From Acidocella sp. (GTDB taxonomy: Bacteria; Pseudomonadota; Alphaproteobacteria; Acetobacterales; Acetobacteraceae), in NCBI GenBank assembly GCA_026224875.1, contig JAMFRU010000100.1, forward strand, positions 1 to 64,000: a stretch of DNA of 64,000 nt, in the 5' to 3' direction. Each line of letters opens with the position of its first letter. Position 1 is the stretch's first letter. The position numbers were made by a program, and so were the translations under genes. Positions 46,927 to 55,047 of this stretch are shown here, piece by piece. The notes below the pieces were generated by a model. It searched no databases and was not told where the DNA came from. It worked only from the letters and a program-made list of their open reading frames with translations.

Positions 46927-46951
46927 TAACACTATAAATCAGGTAGTGTTA
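46927..46951. promoter_or_regulatory. inverted repeat upstream of the flavoprotein gene
   Basis: TAACACTA (46927-46934) and TAGTGTTA (46944-46951) are perfect inverted repeats separated by 9 bases, 40 bases upstream of the start at 46887. The size and spacing suit a TetR- or MarR-type operator. No such regulator gene is adjacent. Confidence 0.4.
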
Positions 46952-46973
46952 ATAGATTGCTTTGAAACCCCGG

Positions 46974-47002
46974 CTCAATCCGGGCAGAATGGCCGGATTG
47001 AG
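46974..47002. repeat. 10-base-pair inverted repeat between the flavoprotein gene and purF
   Basis: CTCAATCCGG at 46974-46983 pairs with CCGGATTGAG at 46993-47002. No T run follows, so it is not a standard terminator. The rest of the 235-280-base gap up to purF is otherwise without recognised signals apart from GGAGGT before purF. Confidence 0.35.
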
Positions 47003-47167
47003 TCCGACTTATATGGTTCTCATGCTTTTAACGGCACTTAAAAAATTTCCCCTTTGCGGCCGGCACCTCAACTATGCGCTTATCTGCCTCGACATCGCTC
47101 TGTCACACGGGTAGTGGAAGCGCGGCCAAGCGGGCGCGCTGCTGCGCTAAAGTGGAGGTAGGCATTC

Positions 47168-48619
47168 ATGATCGACGATGACAAGCCGCATGAGGAATGC
47201 GGCGTCTTTGGCGCCTGGAATGTAACTGACGCCGCCGCCATCACGGCCCTCGGGCTGCATGCGCTACAGCATCGCGGCCAGGAGGCCACCGGCATCGTCA
47301 CGCATGACGGCGTGCGCTTCCATTCCCATAAAGGCCTTGGCCTGGTCGGCGATAATTACGGCGACGCCAAAATCATGGCGAGCCTGCCCGGCACCCGCGC
47401 CATCGGCCATAACCGCTACGCCACCACCGGCGAGACGGTGTTGCGCAATGTGCAGCCGCTATTCGCCGAATTTGAATTCGGCGGTTTTGCCGTGGGGCAT
47501 AACGGCAACCTCACCAATGCGCACACGCTGCGCCGGGCGCTGGTGCGGCGCGGCTGCCTGTTCCAGTCTACCATGGATTCGGAAGTCTTCGTGCATCTCA
47601 TCGCCATCTCGCTGTATTCCACGGTGGTTGACCGGCTGATCGATGCGATCAAGCAGGTTGTCGGCGCCTATTCGCTGGTCGCCCTCACCAATGAACACCT
47701 GATCGGCGTGCGCGACCCGCTTGGCGTGCGCCCGCTCATCCTCGGCCGCACACATGGCGCCGATGGCAAAACCGGCTGGGTGCTGGCCTCGGAAACCTGC
47801 GCGCTGGATATCGTCGGCGCCGAATTCGTGCGCGATGTCGAGCCGGGCGAGATCGTGCTGATCGACGATAAAGGCCTGCGCAGCCTAAAACCCTTCGCGC
47901 CGCAAAAGCCGCGTTTCTGCGTGTTCGAATATATCTATTTCGCCCGCCCCGATTCGGTGATGGAGGGCACCTCCGTGTACGCCGCCCGCAAACTGATCGG
48001 CGCGCAGCTGGCCAAGGAATCCCCGGTGGATGCCGATGTGATCGTGCCAGTGCCCGATTCCGGCGTGCCGGCGGCGATGGGCTATGCCGAGGCTTCGGGG
48101 ATTGCCTTCGAACTCGGCATCATCCGCAACCACTACGTCGGCCGCACCTTCATCGAGCCCACGGACCAGATCCGCCATCTCGGCGTGCGGCTGAAGCACT
48201 CGGCCAACCGCGCGACGATCGAGGGCAAGCGCGTGATCCTGGTGGATGATTCCATCGTGCGCGGCACCACCAGCCAGAAAATCGTGGAAATGGTCCGCGC
48301 CGCGGGTGCCGCCGAAGTGCATATGCGCATCGCGGGGCCGCCCACCACCCATTCCTGCTTCTACGGCATCGACACGCCCGAGCGCGGCAAACTTCTCGCG
48401 GCCCGCAACTCGATCGAAGAGATGGCCAAGCTCATCGGCGTGGACAGCCTGGCCTTCATCTCCATCGACGGCCTGTACCGCGCCCTCGGCAAGCCCGGGC
48501 GCGATCCGGTGCAGCCGGCCTTCTGCGATGCCTGCTTCACCGGCGAATACCCAATCCCGCTTACCGACAACAGCGAGCCGCGCGATACGCAGCTCAGCCT
48601 GCTTGCCGAATTGAGCTGA
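47168..48619 (+). CDS. purF: amidophosphoribosyltransferase
   Basis: First committed step of purine synthesis: PRPP and glutamine give phosphoribosylamine. The class II glutaminase starts after a short propeptide at Cys11 (HEECGVFG). HRGQEATGI and the PRPP loop VILVDDSIVRGTTS are present. The C-terminal CDACFTGEYPI motif marks the iron-sulphur-containing Bacillus-type enzyme. GGAGGT precedes the ATG; 483 residues. The stop overlaps crcB by one base. Confidence 0.97.
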   Translation: MIDDDKPHEECGVFGAWNVTDAAAITALGLHALQHRGQEATGIVTHDGVRFHSHKGLGLVGDNYGDAKIMASLPGTRAIGHNRYATTGETVLRNVQPLFAEFEFGGFAVGHNGNLTNAHTLRRALVRRGCLFQSTMDSEVFVHLIAISLYSTVVDRLIDAIKQVVGAYSLVALTNEHLIGVRDPLGVRPLILGRTHGADGKTGWVLASETCALDIVGAEFVRDVEPGEIVLIDDKGLRSLKPFAPQKPRFCVFEYIYFARPDSVMEGTSVYAARKLIGAQLAKESPVDADVIVPVPDSGVPAAMGYAEASGIAFELGIIRNHYVGRTFIEPTDQIRHLGVRLKHSANRATIEGKRVILVDDSIVRGTTSQKIVEMVRAAGAAEVHMRIAGPPTTHSCFYGIDTPERGKLLAARNSIEEMAKLIGVDSLAFISIDGLYRALGKPGRDPVQPAFCDACFTGEYPIPLTDNSEPRDTQLSLLAELS

Positions 48620-49038
48620 TGGGCGGCGCCGCCGTCTATCTCTGGGTAGCCATTGGCGGCGCGCTCGGCAGCATGGCCCGCTATGCGCTGGGCAATGCCA
48701 TGGCCATGGCATTGGGGGCGCAATTCCCCTGGGGCACATTGCTCATCAATGTGCTCGGCTCCTTCGTCATCAGCTTCTTCGGCGTGCTGACCGGCATGAA
48801 CCCAGCTATGGCCGCGCGATTCCCTTTGCCCTTCGAGGCGCGGGTCTTCGTTACCGTGGGGTTATGTGGAGGTTTCACAACCTTTTCCGCCTTCAGCTTA
48901 CAGACGGTAGAATTGGCACGGAATGGTAACCCTGGGCGGGCGGCGCTTTATGTGGCAGCCTCCGCCGCTTTATGCATCACAGCCTGCGCGCTGGGCTATG
49001 CATCGGCCGCCGCACTCAACGCCTCGCGCCAGGGTTAA
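48619..49038 (+). CDS. crcB: fluoride-specific ion channel (CrcB/Fluc)
   Basis: A 139-residue four-helix membrane protein of the Fluc family: GGALGSMARYALGNAM, WGTLLINVLGSFVIS with the pore asparagine, and GFCGGFTTFS-like VGLCGGFTTFSAFS. It exports fluoride as a dual-topology dimer. It is coupled to purF by a 1-base overlap, which leaves no room for a fluoride riboswitch directly ahead of it. Confidence 0.93.
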   Translation: MGGAAVYLWVAIGGALGSMARYALGNAMAMALGAQFPWGTLLINVLGSFVISFFGVLTGMNPAMAARFPLPFEARVFVTVGLCGGFTTFSAFSLQTVELARNGNPGRAALYVAASAALCITACALGYASAAALNASRQG

Positions 49039-49214
49039 GCCCCGAAACAGCTGCGGCGCCCCCGAATCGGCACATTAAAATCCGTTAGATATCAACCGAG
49101 AATCGTGGTTCATTAACCTCAATCGGCAATTGGAATGACGTTTTTGTGTCATTTGCGCCACAGCCACGCTGCAAAGCGATACGTTTTGCCATTTCGGCTG
49201 GTGTGTGTGTGGTC

Positions 49215-49233
49215 TTGGCATGTAGATTGCCAA
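49215..49233 (+). promoter_or_regulatory. sigma-54-like promoter motif or inverted-repeat operator upstream of the porin
   Basis: TTGGCATGTAGATTGCCAA fits the -24/-12 sigma-54 pattern (GG and GC 12 bases apart, TTGGCA...TTGC) but ends in C instead of A/T. The same bases form an inverted repeat TTGGCA/TGCCAA with a 7-base spacer, so a repressor or LysR-type site is the alternative. It is about 110 bases before the porin start. Confidence 0.4.
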
Positions 49234-49311
49234 ATCGTCACCGTTGGATGGCGCGAACGCGGGGAATTCAAGTCCGCAGAACATCGCGCCAGGTTACGTT
49301 TTAGGCATCAC

Positions 49312-49327
49312 GTGCAATTTATTGCAC
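49312..49327 (+). promoter_or_regulatory. hairpin abutting the porin ribosome binding site
   Basis: GTGCAAT and ATTGCAC are perfect inverted repeats around TT, giving a 7-base-pair stem that ends four bases before GAGGAGG, the Shine-Dalgarno of the porin gene. It could stabilise the mRNA or control ribosome access. Confidence 0.45.
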
Positions 49328-49341
49328 ATTGAGGAGGCATA

Positions 49342-50517
49342 ATGATTACCATTCGTCGGCAACTCTTGGGACTGGGCTTTGTAGCCGCGTCCTCTCTCCT
49401 GGCACTGCACTCGGCACACGCCTTGAGCGGTCCCACGGCGATCACCATTGATGGCGGCCCGATCGGCTCCCTGTCGCTGAGCGGCGGCGCTGATGGCTAT
49501 GCCTACGGCCTGACCGATACGAACTCCGGCCAGCAGACCGTCGGCGCGAACATCGGCAACGCGTTGATCCAGTTGCAGAAGACCAGCGGCGTCCTGCAGT
49601 TCAACATCGAAGTCGGCTCCACGTCCGGCCTGACCCTGGGTGCGCTCGGCTTCGATGGCCGCGGCCATGTCAGCGGCACCTCGATCAGCAGCTACGCCAC
49701 CGGCCCGCTCTCTGTCGGTTCCATCACGATCGCCCCGCCGAACTCCCCGGTGACCCTCACCGCCGGCCACCTCGGCTCGCTCGAAGGCTATGAAGCCACG
49801 GCCGACTGGTACAACCCGACGGAACTGAACACGGCCATCTGGTATACCCAGAACAGCAACGCGACCGGCGTGCAGGCGAACATCACCGAAGGCCCGGTTA
49901 CCGCGGAAGTGCAGTTCGGCGACGGTTTTGACACCGGCGTGTGGAACTTCGCCCAGGCATTGGTGACCTACACGATCGACGCCAATAATGTCGCCAACGT
50001 GTACGGCGCCGCCAACCTCGGCCGCACCGGCCTCAACGCGCATACCTATGGCGGTGACACCGTTGCCGAATTCGGCACGAACTACATCAACAGCGACATG
50101 ATCGGTGGCTTCTACAGCTTCACCGCCGGCAATCTGAATGTGATTCCGGAAGTGCAGTACGTGTTCGCCAAGGTCGATCATCAGGCCGCGATCGACAAAT
50201 CCACCTCCAACCTGGCCGCGGCCGTGTTCGGCACCTATGCCTTCGCCAACACCCCGTACTCCGTCGGCGGTTGGGTTGAGTATGAGAAGAGCCAAGGCAG
50301 CCAGTACAGCTGGTTCATCGGCCCGAACTCCGAAGCTGTCGGCGCGTCGGTTGCTCCGACCTGGCAGTACAAGGATCTGTTCGCTCGTGCCAACGCCGGC
50401 GCAATCTACCTGCTGAACAACTCGGCCTCCGGCCCGGGCACCAGCTATGGCTACGGCAACAACGGCTCCGGCAAGTTCCAGTTCATCGGCACGCTCGAAG
50501 CCGGTCTGCTGTTCTAG
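49342..50517 (+). CDS. outer-membrane beta-barrel porin (OmpL/bbp2-like)
   Basis: A 391-residue protein with a signal peptide (MITIRRQLLGLGFVAASSLLALHS, cleavage near AHA-LSG). A repetitive, aromatic-rich beta-strand pattern ends in a C-terminal Phe (AGLLF), as outer-membrane proteins do. It resembles the putative OmpL-like porin family (bbp2). Codon use is sharply biased toward a few codons, and a strong GAGGAGG site and an excellent terminator suggest high expression. Substrate is not known. Confidence 0.8.
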   Translation: MITIRRQLLGLGFVAASSLLALHSAHALSGPTAITIDGGPIGSLSLSGGADGYAYGLTDTNSGQQTVGANIGNALIQLQKTSGVLQFNIEVGSTSGLTLGALGFDGRGHVSGTSISSYATGPLSVGSITIAPPNSPVTLTAGHLGSLEGYEATADWYNPTELNTAIWYTQNSNATGVQANITEGPVTAEVQFGDGFDTGVWNFAQALVTYTIDANNVANVYGAANLGRTGLNAHTYGGDTVAEFGTNYINSDMIGGFYSFTAGNLNVIPEVQYVFAKVDHQAAIDKSTSNLAAAVFGTYAFANTPYSVGGWVEYEKSQGSQYSWFIGPNSEAVGASVAPTWQYKDLFARANAGAIYLLNNSASGPGTSYGYGNNGSGKFQFIGTLEAGLLF

Positions 50518-50540
50518 CACTTACGGACTTTGTGAGATTA

Positions 50541-50572
50541 GGCCGGACCCTCGGGTCCGGCCTTTTTTGTTT
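50541..50572 (+). terminator. rho-independent terminator of the porin gene
   Basis: GGCCGGACCC pairs with GGGTCCGGCC over a short loop and is followed by TTTTTTGTTT. It is a textbook intrinsic terminator 23 bases after the porin stop. Confidence 0.92.
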
Positions 50573-50719
50573 GGGCCAAGTTTTTGGTTGGGCCAAGCGC
50601 GCCGGCCCCGCCACGCTGTCATACAGGCCCCATTGTCATCGCCCCCACCGTCATACTCGCGCATGCGGGCATCTCCGCTTTTTCGGCACACCCCGATTTT
50701 GACGGGCTAAGCGACCTGG

Positions 50720-51124
50720 CTAAGCAACCTGGGCCAGCCAATCCGGCAGATTATAGTAATTGGCGACGCGGGTGATTTTGCCGCCGGCGATGCTGAAAAA
50801 GGCGCCGCCGGGCAGGAGATAGCTTTGGCCGTGCGCCTCTGGCAGCCCCTCGGAAGATGCCAGATAGATCCCATGCACGACATATTCCGCCGCCGCGCGT
50901 GTGCCGGTGGTATCCGTGAGAATCACGATATCGGTCAGCGTCTCGCGGTAGCACCGCGCCATTTCCGCCAGGAAAACGGCGAAAGCATCGTGCCCGGTCT
51001 CCGTGCCACCCTGGTTGATGTCATGGCGCACGTCTTCACTCAACAAAGCGAGCATGACTTGCGTATCACCGGCGTTGAAGGCGGCGTAATATGCGGTGAT
51101 CAGGGTTTTAGCGGTCTCGGTCAT
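50720..51124 (-). CDS. nuclear transport factor 2-like (SnoaL/ketosteroid isomerase-fold) protein
   Basis: A 134-residue NTF2-fold protein: LITAYYAAFNAGDTQVMLALLSEDVRHDINQGG is the usual start and GGAFFSIAGGKITRVANYYN the usual end. Such proteins act as isomerases, hydrolases or binding proteins; no specific substrate is evident. It is divergent from the PNPOx-like gene, about 117 bases apart. Confidence 0.8.
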   Translation of the reverse strand: MTETAKTLITAYYAAFNAGDTQVMLALLSEDVRHDINQGGTETGHDAFAVFLAEMARCYRETLTDIVILTDTTGTRAAAEYVVHGIYLASSEGLPEAHGQSYLLPGGAFFSIAGGKITRVANYYNLPDWLAQVA

Positions 51125-51241
51125 ACGGACTCCTGAAACATGTTTTGCGGCGTAAAAATATCTTATAAATAAACAAGTTTTCTTGACAATTACGGCTCCA
51201 CTTGGTTCTCTGACCTCCAGTTTCGAGCCTCAGGAGAATTC

Positions 51242-51913
51242 ATGTCCACCCCGCCGCCCAGCTGCCCAAGCGACAGCCACCCCAGCGAACGCACGCGGGT
51301 GAAGCGCTACAACCATATCGCGGCCTATGATGCAGCCACCATCCACGAAATTCTCGATGCCATGCCGCTGTGCCATGTCGGCTACGTCTTCAAAGGCAGC
51401 CCGTACGTAACCCCGACCCTGCAATGGCGCGATGGGAGCAGGATTTTCTGGCACGGCTCATCGGCCAGCCGTATGCTGGAGAGTGCCGAATCGCAAGAGG
51501 TCTGCCTGACCGTGAGCCTGTACGACGGGCTGGTGATGGCGCGCTCGGCCTATAATTATAATATCAACCACCGCTCGGTGATGGTGTTCGGCAAGCCCGA
51601 GAAGGTCGAGGACCCAGCGGAGAAAGAGGCGCAACTGCGCAATTTCGTCAACAAAACCATCCCCGGGCAATGGGAGCGCCTACGCCCGGTTTACCCGAAG
51701 GAGCTGAAGGCGACCACGCTGCTGAGCATGCCCATCACCGAGGCCTCGGCCAAACTGCGGTCGGGCCATACGGATGATGAGGATGACGCGGATTTCCCGG
51801 TCTGGACCGGGGTCATTCCCGTGCGTTTCGCAATCGGCGCGCCGGAGGCCAATCCCGGCAATCTGCCCGGCGTGGAAATGCCCGCCGACGCCCTGAAATT
51901 CAAAATCGGCTAA
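51242..51913 (+). CDS. pyridoxamine 5'-phosphate oxidase family flavin-binding protein
   Basis: A 223-residue split-barrel protein: IHEILDAMPLCHVGYVFKGSPYVTPTL and FWHGSSASRMLESAE match the PNPOx-like FMN-binding family (of the nitroimidazole-resistance/NimA type). SNQE-type relatives reduce or bind flavin; a true PdxH role is unlikely. Start ATG 51242 follows AGGAG. Its end is followed by a palindromic repeat and the rho leader. Confidence 0.85.
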   Translation: MSTPPPSCPSDSHPSERTRVKRYNHIAAYDAATIHEILDAMPLCHVGYVFKGSPYVTPTLQWRDGSRIFWHGSSASRMLESAESQEVCLTVSLYDGLVMARSAYNYNINHRSVMVFGKPEKVEDPAEKEAQLRNFVNKTIPGQWERLRPVYPKELKATTLLSMPITEASAKLRSGHTDDEDDADFPVWTGVIPVRFAIGAPEANPGNLPGVEMPADALKFKIG

Positions 51914-51946
51914 GAGGCTGTTACAGAAGGATTCCGGCGGCTTATG

Positions 51947-52024
51947 CGTCATTCTCGCGCAAGCGGGAATCTGTGACTCCCATGGCCGTGGGAGCCAGAG
52001 ATCCCCGCTTGCGCGGGGATGACG
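51947..52024. repeat. interspersed palindromic repeat (CGTCATTCTCGCG type), copy 3
   Basis: CGTCATTCTCGCGCAAGCGGG at the start and CGCTTGCGCGGGGATGACG at the end, with CTCCCATGGCCGTGGGAG pairing in the middle. It is the same family as those at 1671 and 22265. Confidence 0.72.
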
Positions 52025-52035
52025 AGCGCGCACAC

Positions 52036-52172
52036 TTGACCTTTCCCTCATAAATCACCATTAAAGTCCCAAGCCATTCGCGCTTGTGCGACCCGAGTCC
52101 TTTGGGTCTGCTTTTATTCCCAATATCTCTGCCGCGTCTCTCCTTCGCGGCGATTCCATCGTTTGGATTCCC
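52036..52172 (+). promoter_or_regulatory. rho promoter candidate and leader
   Basis: TTGACC (52036-52041) with a weak CATTAA/ATTAAA 17-18 bases on could be the promoter. The leader then holds GACCC/GGGTC followed by TGCTTTT, and CCGCG/CGCGG, two small hairpins. rho is self-regulated through its leader in other bacteria; whether that applies here is inference. Confidence 0.33.
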
Positions 52173-53447
52173 ATGCATCTCGCCGAACTCAAGGCAAAAA
52201 CCCCCACTGACCTCCTCAGCCTCGCGGAAGAGCTGGAGATTGAGAACGCATCGTCGCTGCGCAAGCAGGACATGATGTTCGCCATTCTCAAGGCCTTCGC
52301 GGAAAACGACCAGTCCATCCATGGCGATGGCACGCTGGAAATCCTGCCCGATGGGTTCGGTTTCTTACGTAACCCGGAAGCCAATTACCTGCCCGGCCCG
52401 GAAGACATCTACGTCTCCCCCGCCCAGGTGCGCCGCTTTTCGCTCCGCACCGGCGACACGGTGGACGGCGAGATCCGCGCGCCGAAGGAAGGCGAGCGTT
52501 ATTTCGCCCTGGTGAAGGTCGATAAAATCAACTTCGAACACCCGGACGCGGTCAAACACCGCATCAATTTCGACAACCTCACCCCGCTGTACCCGACCTC
52601 GCGCCTGAAAATGGAAGTCGAGAGCCAGGAGCCGACGGTGAAGGGGCAGCAGAAAGACAACACCTCGCGGGTCATCGATCTGGTCTCGCCCATCGGCAAG
52701 GGCCAACGCGCACTCGTCGTGGCCCCGCCGCGTACCGGCAAAACCGTGATGCTGCAAAATATCGCGGCCTCAATCTCCGCCAACCACCCGGAAGTATTCC
52801 TCATCGTGCTGCTCATCGATGAGCGGCCGGAAGAGGTGACGGATATGTCGCGCTCGGTGAAGGGCGAGGTCGTGGCCTCGACCTTCGATGAGCCGGCGAC
52901 CCGCCATGTGCAGGTAACCGAAATGGTGCTGGAGAAGGCCAAACGCCTGGTCGAGCACAAGCGCGACGTGGTGATTTTGCTGGACAGCATCACCCGCCTG
53001 GCACGCGCCTACAACACCGTCGTGCCGTCGTCCGGCAAGGTCCTCACCGGCGGTGTGGATGCCAATGCGCTGCAGCGCCCGAAGCGCTTCTTCGGTGCCG
53101 CGCGTAACATCGAGGAAGGCGGCTCGCTCACGATCATCGCAACCGCGCTGATCGATACCGGCAGCCGCATGGACGAGGTGATTTTCGAAGAGTTCAAAGG
53201 CACGGGTAATTCCGAGCTGATCCTGGACCGCAAGCTCTCCGACAAGCGCACCTTCCCGGCCATAGACATCACCAAGTCCGGCACGCGTAAGGAAGAGCTG
53301 CTGGTCGAGAAGGGTGTGCTGTCGAAAATGTGGGTGCTGCGCCGCATCCTCAACCCGATGGGCACGATCGACGCAATGGAATTCCTGCTCGACAAGCTGA
53401 AATACTCGAAGACGAATAATGATTTCTTCGAGGCGATGAATACTTAA
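52173..53447 (+). CDS. rho: transcription termination factor Rho
   Basis: The hexameric RNA helicase that ends transcription. The 424-residue form starting at [15 protein letters not shown] fits the family; the upstream in-frame codons do not. The RNA-binding [18 protein letters not shown], Walker A APPRTGKT (184-191), and the catalytic [20 protein letters not shown] segment are present. An intrinsic terminator follows at once. Confidence 0.97.
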   Translation: MHLAELKAKTPTDLLSLAEELEIENASSLRKQDMMFAILKAFAENDQSIHGDGTLEILPDGFGFLRNPEANYLPGPEDIYVSPAQVRRFSLRTGDTVDGEIRAPKEGERYFALVKVDKINFEHPDAVKHRINFDNLTPLYPTSRLKMEVESQEPTVKGQQKDNTSRVIDLVSPIGKGQRALVVAPPRTGKTVMLQNIAASISANHPEVFLIVLLIDERPEEVTDMSRSVKGEVVASTFDEPATRHVQVTEMVLEKAKRLVEHKRDVVILLDSITRLARAYNTVVPSSGKVLTGGVDANALQRPKRFFGAARNIEEGGSLTIIATALIDTGSRMDEVIFEEFKGTGNSELILDRKLSDKRTFPAIDITKSGTRKEELLVEKGVLSKMWVLRRILNPMGTIDAMEFLLDKLKYSKTNNDFFEAMNT

Positions 53448-53453
53448 AGACGC

Positions 53454-53483
53454 AAAAGGCCGGGAATTTTCCCGGCCTTTTTT
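53454..53483. terminator. rho-gene intrinsic terminator, shared with the Hint gene
   Basis: AAAAGGCCGGGAA pairs with TTCCCGGCCTTTT and is followed by TTTTTT on the plus strand and preceded by AAAA, so it can act in both directions between convergent rho and the Hint-domain gene. Confidence 0.9.
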
Positions 53484-53487
53484 ATGC

Positions 53488-54789
53488 TCAGGCGGCGGCG
53501 GGCCTGTTGAACCTGTGCCGCAATGCCGCCGGGAGCTGGCGGGCGGATTTTACGCGCGGATATGCCATCTCCTGCAGCGGCGGCAGGGCGCCGTTCGCTT
53601 CATGCTCGGCCCAGTTGTCGAAGGCCAGACGGTCCGCATTATCGATGAAGCTTTCCACCGGGGTGTTTTCCGCCAGGATGAGCGCGTGGGTGGGAAGCTC
53701 GACATGGTAATAGGTGAAGATTTCGGGGACATTGGTCTCGCGAAAAATCGTTTCGCCATTCACCAGCGCGCCAGCCTGCACCAATATGTCATCTATGAAC
53801 AAAGCATGATCCGGCGAGATCAGCATATCCCGCTGCGGGATGTTCTCACCCAGCGCGCCGGCGGTGATGCGGATGGGCAGCACGCGCAAGCTGTCGCCGA
53901 ATACGGTGGAGACGGTCTGGATGCCGAGCCAAACGACCGGGGCGGTGGTGCCGTCGGTCTGGGTGACGAGGTCGCCGGGGGCGAGCGTCTCGATGGCGAC
54001 ATCGCCGGAGGGCGTGCGTATGGCTGTGCCGGAAGCGAAGCAGGCGAGGCTGATGCCGACGCTGCCATTGCCGGAGGTGTTGCTGGCCGCGAAGCTCACG
54101 TTGGCGCCAATAGACGCGACAAAGGAACTGCCGCCGCCGCCGCCGGTATAGATGCCACTGCCGCCATTGCCGCCATTGCCGCCAGTGTAACCGCCGCCGC
54201 CGCCGCCGCCCAAGCCGCCGCCGCCGCCGCCGCCAAACCCGCCCGCGCCTGTGTATTGATAGCCCGCCCCGCCCGTCGTGGGGAGTATGCCGCCCGTGCC
54301 ACCTCCGGCCGTGCCATAGAAGTTCTCGGCGCCGCTACCTAGAATGCCGCCGCCGCCGGCACCGCCAAAGTATCCGCCGCCGCTTTGGCCACCGCTGCCA
54401 TTGCCGGGGAGCGTCACACCAGTGCCGCCACGGCCTGTAGAAGAGAAGCCGGTAGTGCCGCCACCACCGCCGCCGGCGGCTTCCAGCAGAATACCCGTTG
54501 TTTCATCATAGACGAAGCTGCCACCGCCGCCGCCGGCGCCGTAGCCGTAGGTCGTGCTGTAAGCAGCATCCTTGCCGGCGCCGCCAACGACGATCTCCAG
54601 CACATCTCCCGCCTGCAGGTGGAATGTGGCAGACACGTCCACCCCAGCGCCGCCGACCTGCAGACCCGAACTATTCGCCGTCGAGCTACCGCCGGTCGCA
54701 CCATCAGCCGTGATGACGTAGTTTCCGGTATTTGTTATGGTTTCGTAAATAATTTTGCCAGTGTAGGTTTCCGTCGTCGTGCCGGTCAT
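53488..54789 (-). CDS. glycine-rich protein with C-terminal Hint domain
   Basis: A 433-residue protein. The N-terminal part (about 1-70) is Thr/Ser/Gly rich, residues 70-235 are a glycine-rich low-complexity region (GGAGGGG-type repeats), and the C-terminal Hint (hedgehog/intein, Hint_2) domain begins at 249. It holds Cys250 in ACFASGTAIRTPSG, then SPDHALFIDD. Hint domains cleave or link peptides; whether this one is active is unknown. No signal peptide is obvious, yet such proteins are usually thought to be secreted. AGGAGGG precedes the start and lies in a hairpin. Common in acetic acid bacteria relatives, as I recall. Confidence 0.83.
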   Translation of the reverse strand: MTGTTTETYTGKIIYETITNTGNYVITADGATGGSSTANSSGLQVGGAGVDVSATFHLQAGDVLEIVVGGAGKDAAYSTTYGYGAGGGGGSFVYDETTGILLEAAGGGGGGTTGFSSTGRGGTGVTLPGNGSGGQSGGGYFGGAGGGGILGSGAENFYGTAGGGTGGILPTTGGAGYQYTGAGGFGGGGGGGLGGGGGGGYTGGNGGNGGSGIYTGGGGGSSFVASIGANVSFAASNTSGNGSVGISLACFASGTAIRTPSGDVAIETLAPGDLVTQTDGTTAPVVWLGIQTVSTVFGDSLRVLPIRITAGALGENIPQRDMLISPDHALFIDDILVQAGALVNGETIFRETNVPEIFTYYHVELPTHALILAENTPVESFIDNADRLAFDNWAEHEANGALPPLQEMAYPRVKSARQLPAALRHRFNRPAAA

Positions 54790-54798
54790 GGCGTACCC

Positions 54799-54828
54799 TC
54801 CTGAACCAAAAAATCCGCAGGTTCAGGA
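54799..54828 (-). promoter_or_regulatory. hairpin covering the Shine-Dalgarno of the Hint-domain gene
   Basis: TCCTGAACC (54799-54807) is perfectly complementary to GGTTCAGGA (54820-54828) with a 12-base loop. In the minus-strand mRNA the 3' arm runs into AGGAGGG, the ribosome binding site, 7 bases before the start. It may throttle translation; control by a ligand or temperature is speculation. Confidence 0.55.
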
Positions 54829-55047
54829 TGAAATTGCGACAGATCTCTTGTCTACTTGCAGGTGTAAACGATGGGAAAATTTTTTGATATCAGGTGTGGT
54901 TACATTGCGTTGCTTTGCGGGATCACGAGTGTGTGATCAGCCTTTTTCATTTGGGCGGCGCTTAGCCAGCCGCCGCGCGCTGCTTGAGGCGGAAGGGCGG
55001 TACAAAATTTAACATCGCCGCACTTTATTCCAGCCAAGGCCTGGCCC

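Larger units (their letters stand above)
49039..49341. other. 303-base intergenic region between crcB and the porin gene
   Basis: This is the longest gene-free stretch between full genes. It is less GC-rich than the surroundings and holds the porin control region: a GTGTGTGTGTGG run at about 49200, a sigma-54-like motif/inverted repeat at 49215-49233, and a start-proximal hairpin at 49312-49327. No small gene or tRNA is seen. Confidence 0.6.

Noticed and set aside
48560-48620. Fluoride riboswitch ahead of crcB
   Set aside because: crcB starts within the purF stop codon, leaving no non-coding leader for the riboswitch.
54150-54560. GCC/GGC repeat tract as a simple-sequence expansion or CRISPR-like array
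   Set aside because: It is the coding sequence of the glycine-rich region of the Hint protein in an intact frame, without regular spacers.
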